64,000 nucleotides of DNA from Citrus sinensis (GCF_022201045.2 NC_068557.1:4402001-4466000); one strand, 5' to 3'; shown: positions 41,903 through 55,525, numbered from the stretch's first letter. Numbers and translations are program-made. The notes: a model not told the origin generated them from the letters alone.

Positions 41903-44900
41903 CTAAAGTTTACAAAATGTATCATTATTCATATCGCCTAAACTGCATAAGAGAATCTAACAAAATATTAATAAAATAATTATTTTACCTTTTAATGTAA
42001 AATTATTATTTCACCCTAGTTAAATGATAAAAAAATTAGATGACTTCGGTTATTCTTTGCAATTTAGACATAGAATAAAAAATGAAACAAAATAATCAAA
42101 ATTATAATGAATGAAACAAAATAACCAAAATTAAAACGAAAATAATTAAAAGAATTAAAACCCAAACCTAATTCCAAACTCAATCCAATAACCAAATTAA
42201 TACCAACACGAAACCAAAAAATTAAAAGTTAAACCAAAAAATTAAAAGAATTCTGGCAAAGCAGTCGAGAGAGAAGAAAAAAAAAAGGCATCAATTACAG
42301 TAAGATTCAAAGGTAATCTTCTTGCTCATCCGCTCTAGATTCAGCCTTTTCTTCCTTTTTTTTTTTTTTTTAATTATCAACCTATTCTTGTTCTTTAACA
42401 AAAATTGTACTGTCATCTCTTTTTTCTTAAAAAAATAAATAAATAAATTGCAGTATCTTCTCTTCTTAGTCAAATAAAAATTGTCGCCTTTTCTCTTGCC
42501 TTTCGCTCATTACCAACTTCAATCACGTCAGCCCCCATGGCGCAGCGCCGCATCACCGGACACTAGAGTCGCTCAGATTTAGCAACCGCATTCCTCACTC
42601 CATCTTGCCTTACCACACCATGCCACTGCCACTAGCAGCTGTTCACCAACCATGCATCTTTTTGTTGTTATTTGATTATAAATTAAACAAAATTTAATTC
42701 TGATTTTGGTTGTGCGTGGCCGTTGAGTTAGGGTTAGAGCTGAGCATTTTTCTTCCAATTGAATTAAACTACTTCGTTTGGATAATTTGCAGCGTTAAAT
42801 TTTTTATTTGTTAAAATTAAATGATAATTTTATCTTTTCAACGTCGAAAAAATTTTAACTGAGTTTAGATAGTAGTGGATGAGTGGAAATAATATTAAGT
42901 TCGAGTGGAATTCTGTCCCAAAAAAATGTGTGAAAAATGAGTAGCCGGTACAATCCTTCTTCTAATGTAAACGCTTCATTCTTTTTTTTTTTTTACGTGG
43001 ACAGACTTTTAAGGCATTTGATTTAATAGAGTGAGATTTTATTTGTTAAAATAAACGATTTTATAATGTATTAAAAAATAATTATATTAATATGCACGGC
43101 TTACATTTGAGAATGATTATACGTATAATTATGTGAAAAGTTATCTACTGATAATAAAATTCTTAAAAACACCGAATGACGGCTCTCCAATTTCTCAAGT
43201 CAAGACTTGTTTCTCAATGAGGTCGGTGGATTTGTATCATACACGAGCTGCTTTTGAAAATTTAATAATAGACGAAGAAAGCTACTTGCTGGGGAGAATT
43301 GAGATAAAGAGATCTGGACGGCTTTGGTCTACTGGCGTGCAGCCAACTTAACAAAGTCTCAAGAAGACATCTTTTTTTTCTTAATTATAAATGAAAAGAT
43401 ACGTTTGGTTTAGAAAATTCAGACAAATCTTTTTCAGAAATATATTTTATGAGATTCTAAACAAATTGTGTGATAATTCTAAAGGACGTGTTTGTATTAG
43501 AGTTTATATTAGTAAAAACTATTAAATTACTTTAATAAACATTTTAAAAAAAATTTTAGTTACAGCCTAATAACATAAAAAAATATTTAAAAAGAACTTC
43601 TAGCATTAAAAAAAAAAAATAGTTTTGGCAGCACAAAAGTCATACCAAACGAACAGTAATTATTACTCAATTGTAATTATTAAGGAATTTATCAGTCACA
43701 TACTCTAAGTTTATCGTGTTGTTAAAATACAATAAAAATTTAAATTTTTTATTTTTTACCTTAATCTTATCATTTGTATCAACCGTCCACCAAAACATTA
43801 ACACCATTAGAATATTGAATGAAATCCAAGGGAAATGATCATTTACCCTTGAATTTAAGGGCATTTTTGACTTTGCATAATAAATAATAAAATAAAATTC
43901 AAAAAAATTATCGGCTATCTAATGATGCAGAAACGAAAAAGATTGATGGATAAGAGAAACTGAGTTTCCAAATTCATAGAATTTTTTTACTCGACCATGT
44001 TCAGCATAAGCATTTTTTATTTGATTTGTCTCATCGCAAATTTCAAAATAATATATTATCTAAAATGAACAGCTTTAACCTAGTTTATGCCCTCATGAAG
44101 GTACCCTATTCATCCTCCGCAACCATCCTACATCACTATCTCCTAATTTTACAACGTTAATCAAATACTACAAAAGCTCAAATTTATTTGATTTTCCACC
44201 ATAAATTTGTACTTTTATTTCAACCATCTATCAAAACATTTATATTGTTAGCATATTTAACATAATTTAAGTAAAATGGTCATTTTACCATTGAATTTAA
44301 GAGGTTTTTTTTTTTTCACTTTGCACTATAAACAATCAAATAAAATTTAGTTTTTTTTAATTATGAAATTGAATTTAAGAATTGGATTGATTGGGTGTTT
44401 ATGAATTAAGGGTAAGGGTAATTTTTGAATTTAGTTTGATTATATAAATTTGTTTAGATAAATTGAGAAGACAAATTATTTTTTAAATTAAGGAAAAAAT
44501 TAGAGATTGAAGTGTAATTAATTGCATATTGGTTAGCTTTTTATTTTATATTTTAAACCATCATTTTATTTTGTATTTAACATATTACATTTCTAAATTT
44601 TTCTTGTGTCATCATTAATTATAAACTGTAGTTAACCTTTTTGTCGATGGTTGACACCAATTACAAACTTAAGGTAGAAAAATGAATAAATTCAATTTTT
44701 TGTAAAAATTTTTCATAACATTATAAACTAAAGGTTTATGATTGCTAATTTCTCTTTTATTTTTTATTTAACATGTTAAATGTCCAATTCCCCTTGTGAC
44801 ATCATCAATTATAAATAGGTGTTAACATTTTGGTCGGCAGTTGATACAAATTACAAACTTAAGGTGAAAAATTAAATAAATTTAAAATTTTGTAATATTT

Positions 44901-46020
44901 TTAATAATATAATAAATTTAGGGTATATGACTGACATTTTTCTTAATTATCAAACCATATTTGTCACAATTTTAATGTAACACCTAGAGTTTATTCAGAG
45001 GAATAATCTTTTTTTTTGTCAATCTCTCTTTCATGTGATATGTAAAGGAGAGAACCTAAGATTACATTCATAATTTATGACCCGTGCTTTAATTATATAA
45101 TTCTTTTATGTGGGAATACCATTTTCGGTTCGAGCTCATCGCTCGTCCAACTTTTTCCTCGGAATGTTGTTGAAATTTTATCAATAAAAAAAGAATTAAA
45201 AAAGAAGAAAGAATGCAAATTAATTACAAAAATGATATCTTTGGGAGTTCTAAGAATCTTCATGTAATTTTTTATGAATAGGGGCATATAGAAACAGTTA
45301 AGCAATATCTATATTTGCTAAGGGTTTATTTGATTAACGTTTGAAGTTTGAAATTCTATTAATTTATGTATGATTTCTAGACATTTGCATCTTAATACAA
45401 AATTTTTTTTTTGACTCTTTATCTGAATGAAAAAATATTTGAATGAGAAGTATATTATATTATAAAATTATCTTTATAAAATATATTTATCTCTTGAACT
45501 ATAAAATTTAATTCCTTTATTTATTTTTATTTACAAGAACATAAATATTAAATAGCTATATTTAAGATGTTTTTATTTATAAAAACAAAAAAAATACCTT
45601 TAGATATTAAAAAAATAATTCAAATATTTATATTCAAATTCATACTAAAGGAAAAAAAACATTACCTAAGTTATGCACAATGGAATCATAGTACAAATAA
45701 AATAATAATAATAATAATTCTTAATTTTTTGTTTTTGTCCTTTGAAATTCGAATTCGAAAGTGCAACCAAAATTACCAAATGATGATCATGAGACAACAA
45801 CATGTGGGACCCGCGAGGAAAATGGAATTTGAAAAGCAGAGGCTTGACAATACAATAGAGCATCTGAAGTCATCTGGTAACAGTGAACAGAAACACAGTT
45901 GTATTGAAATTTTTTCTTTGAAAAAAAAAAATTAATAATAATATTAATAAGGAAAGACATGGAAGGGCGGCTTTTTCTTCTAGGCTTGCCTTTTTAAAAA
46001 GTAAACAAAACCTCACGCAT
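41903..46020. other. AT-rich intergenic region
   Basis: No convincing gene is seen. A mildly GC-richer stretch at 42480-42660 and a short open frame at 43133-43351 lack recognisable motifs. Repeats at 43690-44950 are listed separately. Confidence 0.5.
43690..44955. repeat. Family of ~130-bp repeats in both orientations
   Basis: 44625-44755 and 44815-44950 are direct copies (GTTAAC, TTTTGTCG or TTTGGTCGGCAG, TTGACACCAATTACAAACTT). 43690-43820 is the same family in inverse orientation (TTTGTATCAACCGTCCACCAAAA). 44200-44260 is a fourth partial copy. Around 43830-43900 and 44270-44350 a second shared motif occurs (CATTTTACCATTGAATTTAAG). It is probably a MITE cluster. Confidence 0.6.
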
Positions 46021-46508
46021 TTTGCTTTCCCTTTTTAAATTATTTTCTCGTTCTCTTCCTTCTTCTTCCTCTGCCACGAATTGGACATTGTCTCTAGCCA
46101 GCCATAATCAAATTCAAAATGCCCAGTTAAATTTTCACCTGATCCAAGGAATCTTCAAAAAATTCCTCTTTGTTACATTTTTTTCTTCATCTGTAAGTTC
46201 AACTTTCCCTTTTTGTCTCCATTTGTTAACCTTTTTTTTTTTTTGGAATTAGGGTTTCATTTTCGTCCTGACCAGTTAATGCAGATGTTTACTGTTTGTA
46301 TATTTAGTTATTTTGATGGTACTATACACATTTGTTGAGTGATTGTTAAAAAACTAAGTAGGTTGTTTGTTAACGGTTGGTAAATGCTGCTGACCCACAG
46401 TTTCTCTTTCCAGTTTTTTTCACAATGATTATCATGTGGTTCAATTCTTTGGTATTAAGCTATAACGCTTGTTGGTGATGAACAGATGAGACCAGTTAGT
46501 TTGTAATT
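46021..46508 (+). promoter_or_regulatory. SCAB1: SCAB1 5' UTR with a leader intron
   Basis: A pyrimidine-rich probable leader exon ends at CTTCATCT|GTAAGT (donor GT at 46193-46194). An acceptor AACAG at 46481-46485 lies 23 bases before the ATG. The leader intron is inferred from splice consensus only. Confidence 0.55.
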
Positions 46509-49500
46509 ATGACGAGACTAAGCCGTGATTTTGGTAACACAATGCAAAAAGATGCTGTCCCGGCTGTATCAGCAGATGTAGTATTTGCTTCCAGTCGGTT
46601 TCCCAATTACAAAATTGGAGCTAATAATCAGGTAGTCGATGGTAAAGATGATCCGAAAGTACTCTCCATGAAGGAGGTCGTTGCGCGCGAAACTGCACAG
46701 TTATTGGAGCAGCAAAAACGCCTCTCTGTCCGTGACCTTGCCAACAAATTCGAGAAGGGCTTAGCTGCTGCTGCTAAGTTGTCCGAGGAGGTTGTGTTTT
46801 TATTTCACAGTTTCCTAATTTGTATTCCTAGGCCAATAATCTTCTTAAATTGTTTGAGAAAATATTTACCTAACTATTTATTTAAATTGTTATATATTTT
46901 AGTAATGGAAATTTATCTTAACTATGACTATTAAACTCACTAGTTCAGGTTTTGGGTGATGTAGTGTTCAGAATGCAAAACCGTAGGGACTTTTTTGGAG
47001 TATTTAAAGAATGTGATTATGTTAGGCCAATTCATAGGCTTGATAGAAAACTTGGAAAATGTTTGGTCTAAAAAATTAACATGTTTAGCTTAGAAAACTA
47101 TTTTCGATTTATACTTCCTATGTATCCTTGGACCAATGCAAAATGATGACTGGTCTTAGAGTTCTCCCTTTCTTGGATTTCCTTCTGTAAGGAAGTGTAA
47201 ATGGAGTTTGGAAATAATTTGATACCCTTTATAGTTTGTTGCACTCAAGTGTTGCTGCTTTCTTTGTTGTTACTTTCTACAGTTGTGAAGCTGTACGAAT
47301 GTGAATTTTCTATGAAATCAAATGACTCAAATATTAATTTCTTTTTCTTTTCTTTTCTTTTTTTTCACTTGGGGAAATGCAGGCTAAACTCAGAGAGGCA
47401 GCGTCATTGGAGAAGCATGTTCTTCTGAAGAAGCTGAGAGATGCACTGGAATCCTTGAGAGGACGTGTGGCGGGTAGAAACAAGGATGATGTAGAGGAGG
47501 CTATTGCTATGGTTAGTATTGTAATTTGGTCCTTCATTGAACTTGTTCCTTTGTATTTTTAACACTCAAATGCCACATTTAGATTTTTGGTTCATTTAAT
47601 ACTGCTGATGCTAAATTTCCTATGCAAATTTTAACTGAAAATATGTTCTTTTCCTCCAGGTGGAAGCTTTAGCAGTTCAATTGACTCAAAGGGAAGGGGA
47701 ATTGATTCAAGAAAAAGCAGAAGTGAAGAAGCTAGCAGATTTTCTGAAAAAGGTAACCGTATCTTTTAATCGAACTTGTTTATTGCCTCTTTATCGTGAT
47801 CTTTTAGTCACTCTCTTAGGGAATTCCATATCTAAATTGTATTTGCTACATCTGCTGATAATCTAAGGAGTTTAGCAATGATTGGTGTGGTGCTCGTTGG
47901 TTCAACTAGGAAAACCTCTTGGTGCTTGGGGTAGTGTAAGATATATGGGGTACAAATCAAGGTTGGAAGGGCTTTGGTTTATATTCATATGATTTTAAAA
48001 AAAGAAAAACTTGTCTCCCTTTTCTTCAGACGGTGATTGGTTCAATGTGCATGTATTCCTTGTTCAATGATGATTGGTTCAATTGTTTTGGTTAACTATG
48101 AATTTTAAGAATTTCATGGGGGGAAAAATTCCTGTAGATAGTTACCCTGCAACAAATTTATGACTTATATTTATCATACATCTAATGTGCATTGGTGTTG
48201 TAGTTTGGATTTTTTATGTTAATTATTTGCTTGTTTATATTTGTCAATACGCCATTTCAATGTCATGCATGCACTTTATCACACAAATGAGTACTTGTGT
48301 CAATTTTTAGGCTTCAGAAGATGCCAAGAAACTTGTTGATGAGGAAAGAGCTTTTGCTCGTGCTGAAATTGAGAGTGCCAGAGCAGCAGTTCAGAGGGTG
48401 GAAGAATCTCTTCAAGAGCATGAACAGATGTCTCGTGCTTCAGGGAAGCAGGTAATACAAGGTTTCAATTGAACATGGATGTGAAATTGGAGAGCCTGAA
48501 AACAAAGTATAAGATTCACCACTGATGAAGCATGCGATCAACTGCATTGACCATTTGAACAGAATATAATCAGCTTATAACCAAATTATTTTATTCAGCT
48601 GTAAATGAAAATACATTTCTCATTACATGTCCATTTGCAGCATTAAATCATGCTTGCTTTGAAGTCGGCAATTTTCAGGAATTATGAGTTTTACATCTTT
48701 CTCTGTTTCTTGTGTGTAAACTTAGATATTTATTCTTGTTGTTGCTTAGTCTCTTATTCTGATTCCTCACAAAATATTTGGCATGTGATTTCAGGACTTT
48801 GAGGAATTAATGAAGGAAGTTCAAGAGGCTAGGCGGATTAAAATGCTGCATCAGCCGAGCAAGGTGTATATTAGATTTGTGCTTCTGATGTTTTTTCTGC
48901 TTACAGAAACACGAGATATCTATTTATAAATATTTATAAGCATGTTGCATTGTTGCTATAACTGCTATTTCAATTCCCCCCCCCCCCCCCCCCCCCGAAA
49001 TTGTTTAAGTTTACATGTTATATTTATCTTTATGGTTGATTTTCCAAGTTGTTGATCTATCTGTTTATTTTATCATGTACAAAGAGATATCTAGGCGATT
49101 GTGTTTGTCTTTTAAGATGTTTCATGTGCTATTAGCTCAATGAAATGTCACACGGCCTATGTGTCAATACCATAGATGTGTGGTGGAAATATATTGGTTG
49201 GACTTTGCCATAGAATGTTGGACATGGTTGCTTCAAAGGTTAAGAAGATAGTGTTTTCCGCTGCTTTTTTCTGTAAGGAAGAACTGGCGTTAGAGAGACA
49301 GAGAGAGAGAGAGAGAAACAGAAACAGAAAGAAAAAATGTAGGGATGAAGGGAGGAGAGTCATTTGTAAAATAAAATGAGCAGACACATGAGAAAGAGGG
49401 AGCCCGATGTTCAGGAACTGTGGAAAGTATGGTAGATGAATGATGGTATGTAAGTCCATGATCTTTCGACTAGATAAAGCGGATGCATAGTTTGTGTTTT

Positions 49501-52500
49501 TCCATGGTGAATCAAGTTTATGATGGTCATATTGATCTGTGTGGATGAATGAACTGAGGACATAACTTTCTTTCAAAGAACTGAGGACACAACTTTCTTT
49601 GATGAATTACTGGTTTGGGTGGCTTTGTTTACCTTCATTCTTTTCAGAAAATAGTTTGATTCCTATGCTAATGATTCTCTGTGCATTCAGTTCTGTACAG
49701 TAGTTCACTTAATTATAATGATTATTGAATAGTAAAGGAAACCGCAACGTGCTAGTTGTGCATTTTTTAGTTGCAGAAAATCTTGAAATCTTAATGGAGT
49801 TAAAATTTGAGTTCAGGTTTCCTGATACTGCTCTCTAGAGTTTCTATAGCTGTTAGCTATCATTGGTTTTTAAATTTCTATTGAACCTATTGTTTGACTC
49901 TACATCTTTGTTTACAGAGTTATGGAGACATTCTGTTGTGTAATAGTCATTCTTGAAACTTTTCACTCCATTAAGTACTGTTATTATTTTCCACCGTTAT
50001 TGTAATTTGCACCTTTTATTTAGTTTCTTATTTTTATGTCTTATTCTGGATTGATAAATCATATCAACACAGGGTGATGGTTCAGTTAGTGGTCTTGTAG
50101 TCATTCTTGTCATCTTTCACTGTGTTAGAGGGTGTAACTTTGATTTGAAAACTTAAACATCCGTCTTTGTGGTATTATGAATGCACGCTAAACCGATGTA
50201 TTATATCAACTGAAAGCCATTTGTATATAGGGAGTAAATCAAGCTTAAATTTGTAGGTTATGGACATGGAACATGAGCTACGGGCATTGAGAATTCAACT
50301 TGCAGAGAAGTCTAAGTGTTCTCTTCTGCTTCGGAAAGAGGTCTGTTTGTTACATTACTAAACTATTGCTCTTTTGTTAGTAAGAAATTTTCCTGACCTA
50401 TTTTTTCATGGTCTGGGTATCCAGTTCATGTTTGTATGTGCTTAGGTTGTAGAAAATGTTTCTATGATTTACTTCCTGAATGTTTTGTATTTCATCTAAT
50501 GTTTTCCAGCTAGCAATGAGCAAGAGAATCGAGGAAAAACTTTCTGATTCATACGAATTAGATGGTTCTGAAGCTTTAGGTTCCTACTTAAGGATTAAGC
50601 CTTGCTCAAATAATGGTCCAGAACTTTCCAAATGTTCAATTCAATGGTATCGTGTACCATCTGAAGGAGGAAAAAGGGAGCTTATATCAGGTATAAAATA
50701 ACTAAATGATTTTGTTGCTTTAAATGTGTTAGACTATTAAGAATGGATATTTGATTGTACGTGATATATATAATTTTTGGAGGTAGTTAATGAAGAAATT
50801 TAAGTAGGTACAATCTTTATCTTTAAGTTTGATTGCAAAATCGAGATGAATAAAATCAGGATGTCAACAGGTCATGAATTCTAGTCAGCTCAACTGGTAG
50901 AACAAACCCACTTGCATGAGTGGGAATGGCGCTTAGTTTCAGTTTCATGCAATGTTAATAGGGATGAGTTGATGGGAATATGATCTGTACAAAAGGTCTT
51001 TTTGCCCAAGTCTAATGATATGAATTTCCACCCCAGGAGCCACCAAATCAGTCTATGCACCAGAGCCTTTTGATGTTGGAAGAATACTACAAGCCGAGAT
51101 TACTTATAATGGCCAACAAATAACATTGACAACAACTGGTGCCGTTGATCCAGGTGTGATTTTGGTTGATCTTGTTTTTAACTTGGTTTCTTTTTTGAAT
51201 TTATTATTAGTTTATGAGGTTTTTATCTTTTATCAGTTATCATATGTGATTATATATGCTTCAACTGATTTAATATTTATCAAACAGCTCCTGGATTGGG
51301 AAGCTATGTGGAGGCACTTGTTCGGAAGCATGATGTTGAATTTCATGTACGTGCTCCCCCACAACACCCCCCCCCCCCAACACCATTTTCAAGACTTTAC
51401 CCATTTCTAATATAACTCACATTCCATATATATATTATTCTGTATTCATTTCCATTTTTGGTGTTGCAACCACCATTTGATGACTATTTTGGTGATCCAT
51501 TTGGTAAGTGGTTTGACCATTGATTTTGGTCATGATATTGATTTTTGATATTTTTCTATTGTAACTTTATTCGATAATCATACATTCCATTGAGTTCAAC
51601 ATATAGCAAAATCTGGTGTTAACATTATCCTTGTAGGTCATTAGTTACTGCTTCAACCCTTAATATTATACATATTATACTTTTAATATTATACTTATTC
51701 TTCTTTTACTTTCCACAGGTAGTTGTTACCCAACTGAATGGAGTAGATCATCCATCAGAATCAATACATGTGCTTCATGTAGGAAAGATGAGAATAAAAC
51801 TGTGTAAAGGAAAAATGACAATCGCTAAAGAGTACTATTCCACTTCAATGCAGGTACTACAGATTTCCTTCTTTTCTTTTATATTAGTACAAAGATCATT
51901 TTGATGTTGAAGGAGAAAAAGAGCAAGTAATCTTGGGATAAGGATCAGTTTGATATTTATATGCAATTATTCAATTCTTATCGTTTTCATTTGATTGGAG
52001 ACTAATGACTAGTCATGTCAGCAAGAATCATACATTGGAGAATCGATTGAGAAAGAAATTAGATGTGACTTGCATGACATTTTAGTTTTCTGCTCGTGCT
52101 CAGATGTCAAATGCTTAATTATGAAGTCTTAATTGCTCCTGTTTATATTTTGGTATTGAGAATGAAAATAAATCATGTCTCTCATAATAATGATTCCTGA
52201 CATTATCTTATCATATTTTCAGTTATGCGGCGTTAGAGGGGGTGGCAATGCCGCGGCTCAGGCATTGTTTTGGCAAGCAAAAAAAGGGGTTTCTTTTGTT
52301 TTAGCATTTGAATCAGAGAGAGAAAGGAATGCAACTATCATGCTTGCCCGGAGGCTTGCTTTCGACTGCAATGTAGGTGTTTATAATATATTTTTATTTT
52401 ATTTTGTTTTATTTTTTCAAGTTTTCAGCAAGCATGGGACTTTGAGCCTGATATATGTACATATATTTCTCTCTTCTTTTTAATCTGACTGGGAGATCTT

Positions 52501-52571
52501 TTAATTCGAAATGCTTAAAATGCCAGATCATGCTTGCTGGACCGGAGGACAGATCTCCCTTAGGAAGCTAA
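46509..52571 (+). CDS. SCAB1: Stomatal closure-related actin-binding protein (SCAB1-like)
   Basis: Twelve coding exons: 46509-46790, 47383-47511, 47660-47752, 48311-48451, 48795-48863, 50257-50340, 50510-50690, 51037-51153, 51288-51346, 51719-51853, 52223-52372 and 52527-52571. All borders are GT-AG and the phases agree, giving 494 aa against about 496 in Arabidopsis. The N-terminus (PAVSADVVFASSRFPNYKIG, then DPKVLSMKEVVARETAQLL) is the SCAB actin-binding region. A long coiled coil follows through exons 2-6. The C-terminal half (IQWYRVPSEGG, SVYAPEPFDVG; KMRIKLCKGK, GVSFVLAFESERERN) is the fused Ig-PH module. The family binds, bundles and stabilises actin filaments in the cytoplasm and is needed for normal stomatal closure. 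Intron 5 is 1.4 kb; introns hold C-tracts at 48978-48997 and 51369-51379. Confidence 0.95.
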
Positions 52572-53560
52572 CCGGACTTCTTTCGTAACTACTGATTCAC
52601 AAATTGTAATTATTGTCGAGTTTCGCTGTGTATTATATCAGTTTGAACCACCAGGATTTCGCGTTGTATGATTGTGTTCTTACTTCTACCGTTCCTGACA
52701 TTATCTTATCACCTTCTGGCCTCAGCACCAAGGCGTTTTTATTTGCCTTTTTTTGTATGAGTGTGACATATTCCCAATGAAATATGGAGAATTATTTGCA
52801 GCTGTACTTCAAATGTATACACGATGAAAGATTGTTGTTTTATTTACCGGGAGTTATGATTGATGATTGCTTTATTATATCTGAAGGCCTTTGCTCAATC
52901 CTTTTTGTCCGATGAGTCACTGGGGATACTCCTGAATCGGGTAAATTTTAGAAAAAGTGAGCTTTTAACACTCTTCTGGAATTCTTATAACATTCCTTTT
53001 AAAAAATAAAGCGTAGTTTTGAAATAGTTCTTTTTAAATAAAAAAATTAGAAAATAAATTTATGGCACGATTGATGTGAAGAATATAAAGAGAGAAGAGG
53101 AGAGAAAAAAAAAAAATTCCCTTGAATATAAAGAGAAAAGAGAAGAGAAAAAAAAGGTAAAAGGAAAGAAATAAAAAACGAAAGATGAATTTTATGTTCG
53201 ATTAAATGATAAAAATGAAATTGATTTTTTTTTTTTTACACATTTTCTCTCTCTTTTCCTTTCTAATTTCTCTTTTCTCTTAACATGAGCTTAGAGTTTA
53301 TTCACCCCTTTATCTTTGGGGGGAAAAAAAAAAGTAACACGCATTTAAAGAAAAAGAATAAATTTGTTATTTAAAGATAAAATTTTAATTTTATTTATAT
53401 TTGATAAATAAAAGTTTTAAGGGTATAATAGTCATTACACAGTCGCTCCCTATTGGAATCTTTTTTTTTTTTTTTTTGGAAAGGCGCTCCGAATTGGAAT
53501 CTAAATTAACAAAATAAAGCAAAAAATCAAAACCATGGAGGCTAATATCTCAATACACAT
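52572..53560. other. SCAB1 3' UTR and spacer before CNX6
   Basis: The first ~250 bases are the probable SCAB1 3' UTR. The rest is purine-rich and T-rich low-complexity DNA with no gene. Confidence 0.5.
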
Positions 53561-53579
53561 TTAAGAAAAAAAAAACACA

Positions 53580-54531
53580 AGTCAACAAGAAGAGCTCTGT
53601 CTTTTCTTATCTTAAACCCTAATTTTCTCCCTCAAGTATTTTAAAAATTGTTCTGATTTTTCTGCAATTCTCACGCCAGCCCAACCAATTTTGTTGCTGC
53701 CACCACAACTCATTCCCTGTAAGTTTTTCTTTTTTTAAAAAAAAAATTCAGTTAAGTTGTTTATAAAATAGAGTAATGAAATTTGGATTGTTGCTTTAGA
53801 GTATTTCACTTCCGTATTTGAATTTGTATGTAGAAATGAGATGAAGACATTCAAATAAGCTTTCTCACTGACATGTTTTGGTCAATTGCTTCGAAAATGG
53901 TTTACTTTATAACCTCCCTGCTAGTGCTTAGTGTTAGTGCTAGCTTTTTGTTGTGTGACTGGAAAAGTTAATGGAGAACAAGGATCGACACCCATATAAC
54001 CATCTTTTGATTTATCAAGTCTGAAAAAGAAATTATTATTATTGTATTCATGTTTGTGAAATTCTGTTGTTAAATTAGTTGATGGATTTAGAATTTCTGG
54101 TTTCTGTTCTTTCTTTATGCTGTTGTCGAAAGTCGGGCCTTTGGTAGGCCATTTCATGATTTGAATTGGATGGATGGTTTAGAGTTTCAGGTTTTAGTTC
54201 CATGTGAATTTGACCTCCCTTGCATGATGACATACCTAATTTTCCGTATTAACATTGTACATTTTATTCCTCTATGCTATTATGGAAACATGACATTGGT
54301 TATTTGCCAGACTATGTGTTTTTTGTTAATTTATGTACAAGTCAAGGCAGGACCTGTCTTTCTTGACTGTATGTTTTCCTTTATGTGACAGTATGACATT
54401 GCAGTTCATATGCCATTGTATAAGAGTCTCAAGTGTGAGACCGATATATGAGTTTTAATGGTTCCTGAAATTCCCCAAGAATAGTCTTGGTATACAAGTT
54501 ACACAAATATTCACAGCTCAGAGAAATCCCA
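53580..54531 (+). promoter_or_regulatory. CNX6: CNX6 5' UTR with a leader intron
   Basis: A leader exon around 53580-53718 ends at CTCATTCCCT|GTAAGT (donor 53719-53720). An acceptor TTCACAG ends at 54516, 15 bases before the ATG. The ~800-base leader intron contains no gene. It is inferred from splice consensus and from the absence of any coding exon upstream. Confidence 0.55.
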
Positions 54532-55122
54532 ATGGCTGGAGAAGATAGAACTCTGGTGGAAATCTTAGAAGAGAATAACCCAGTTGACATGACAAAGTAT
54601 ATGACTTATGTCAGTGCTCCACAAGCTGGTGCCATAGCAACGTTTTCAGGTACAACAAGGGATACCTTTGATGGAAAAATAGTCGTGGAGCTAAGGTATG
54701 AATCATATGTATCAATGGCAATACGCTGCATCAAATCTATCTGTTCACTGGCTAGATCATCTTGGAATCTCCACTCCATTGCAGTTGCACACCGGCTAGG
54801 CCCTGTGCCGGTGGGAGAAACAAGTGTTTTCATTGCTGTATCAGCTGTTCATCGAGCTGATGCCCTGGATGCTTGTAAGTTTTTAATTGATGAATTAAAA
54901 GCTTCTGTACCCATATGGAAGAAAGAGGTTTATTCTAATGGAGAAGTTTGGAAGGAGAATTCAGAGTTTATGGAGAGGAGGCTCGATCTGGGGAAGAAGG
55001 ATGGCATTTGCTGTGGAAGTGGAAGAGAAGTTCCGGTGAAGTCACACGCTAGAAAGACCTGCTGTGGGGCCAAGGTAAAGGTGGATGATGAAGGACTGGC
55101 CAATATCAACAGCAGCAAGTGA
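54532..55122 (+). CDS. CNX6: Molybdopterin synthase catalytic (large) subunit, MoaE/MOCS2B type
   Basis: A single exon encodes 196 aa. The enzyme adds two sulfurs to precursor Z (cPMP) to make molybdopterin, with sulfur carried on the C-terminal Gly of the small subunit CNX7, in the cytosolic part of molybdenum cofactor synthesis. MoaE landmarks are in order: GAIATFSGTTRD (33-44), LRYESY (54-59), HRLGPVPVGE (87-96), VHRADALDA (106-114) and PIWKKE (127-132), whose lysines lie at the active site. A plant-type Cys-rich tail (CCGSG, KTCCGAK) follows. I start at MAGEDRT; the in-frame ATG 45 bases upstream lies in the probable leader intron. Length fits the Arabidopsis protein (~198 aa). It follows SCAB1 in the same direction but 2 kb away, with no sign of joint regulation. 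Confidence 0.95.
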   Translation: MAGEDRTLVEILEENNPVDMTKYMTYVSAPQAGAIATFSGTTRDTFDGKIVVELRYESYVSMAIRCIKSICSLARSSWNLHSIAVAHRLGPVPVGETSVFIAVSAVHRADALDACKFLIDELKASVPIWKKEVYSNGEVWKENSEFMERRLDLGKKDGICCGSGREVPVKSHARKTCCGAKVKVDDEGLANINSSK

Positions 55123-55132
55123 GCAGTTGTTA

Positions 55133-55352
55133 GAAATTTCAAAAGGGGAGAATTTCCTCTTATTGGAGTTTTTTGTTTCTTTTTTATTTGTATACTAAAG
55201 TGAAACAATAGTTAAATACTTGACCATGTAATGAATAACTCATGCCGAAATTTCAAAAGGGGAAAATTCCCTCCTATTGCAGGTTTTTTTTTTTTTATAA
55301 TTTGTATTCTAAGGTGGAACAATTCATATTCATAACCATGTAATAAATAACA
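55133..55352 (+). repeat. Tandem duplication of the CNX6 3' UTR
   Basis: 55133-55235 and 55249-55352 are related units: AAATTTCAAAAGGGGA, AATTYCCTC, TATTGSAG, a T-run, TTTGTAT, AACAAT and CCATGTAATRAATAAC all repeat in order. The second unit could supply an alternative polyadenylation region (ATGTAATAAATAACAC). Confidence 0.8.
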
Positions 55353-55448
55353 CACTTCTCTATTAAAATTTACAATTGCCTTCTATAGTTCCATATTTTT
55401 GCATTTGTTCTGTTTTTTTTTTTTTTTTCAAAAACTTGATTTTGCATG

Positions 55449-55525
55449 AGCGCCAGCTAGTTGAATTAGTAAAATATCTTTGGTTGATACAATATTAATG
55501 GGGTTTGAACACACATGGGTGGGAA
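55449..55525 (+). mobile_element. Possible tRNA-derived SINE head
   Basis: An A-box-like CAGCTAGTTGAATTAGTAAA and, about 40 bases later, a B-box-like GGGTTTGAACAC have the spacing of a tRNA-derived promoter. The 3' limit and target duplication were not found. A similar weak A-box-like segment lies in SCAB1 intron 7 near 50889-50910. Confidence 0.4.

Noticed and set aside
43133..43351. 72-codon frame with balanced composition
   Set aside because: No recognisable motif, no splice partners and no repeat of it elsewhere; too short to support.
45567..45935. 122-codon frame upstream of SCAB1
   Set aside because: Lys/Ile/Phe-rich low complexity, no motif, and ends in an A-run.
48978..48997. Long C-tract in SCAB1 intron 5
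   Set aside because: Simple homopolymer in an intron; could also be an assembly artefact, no functional claim.
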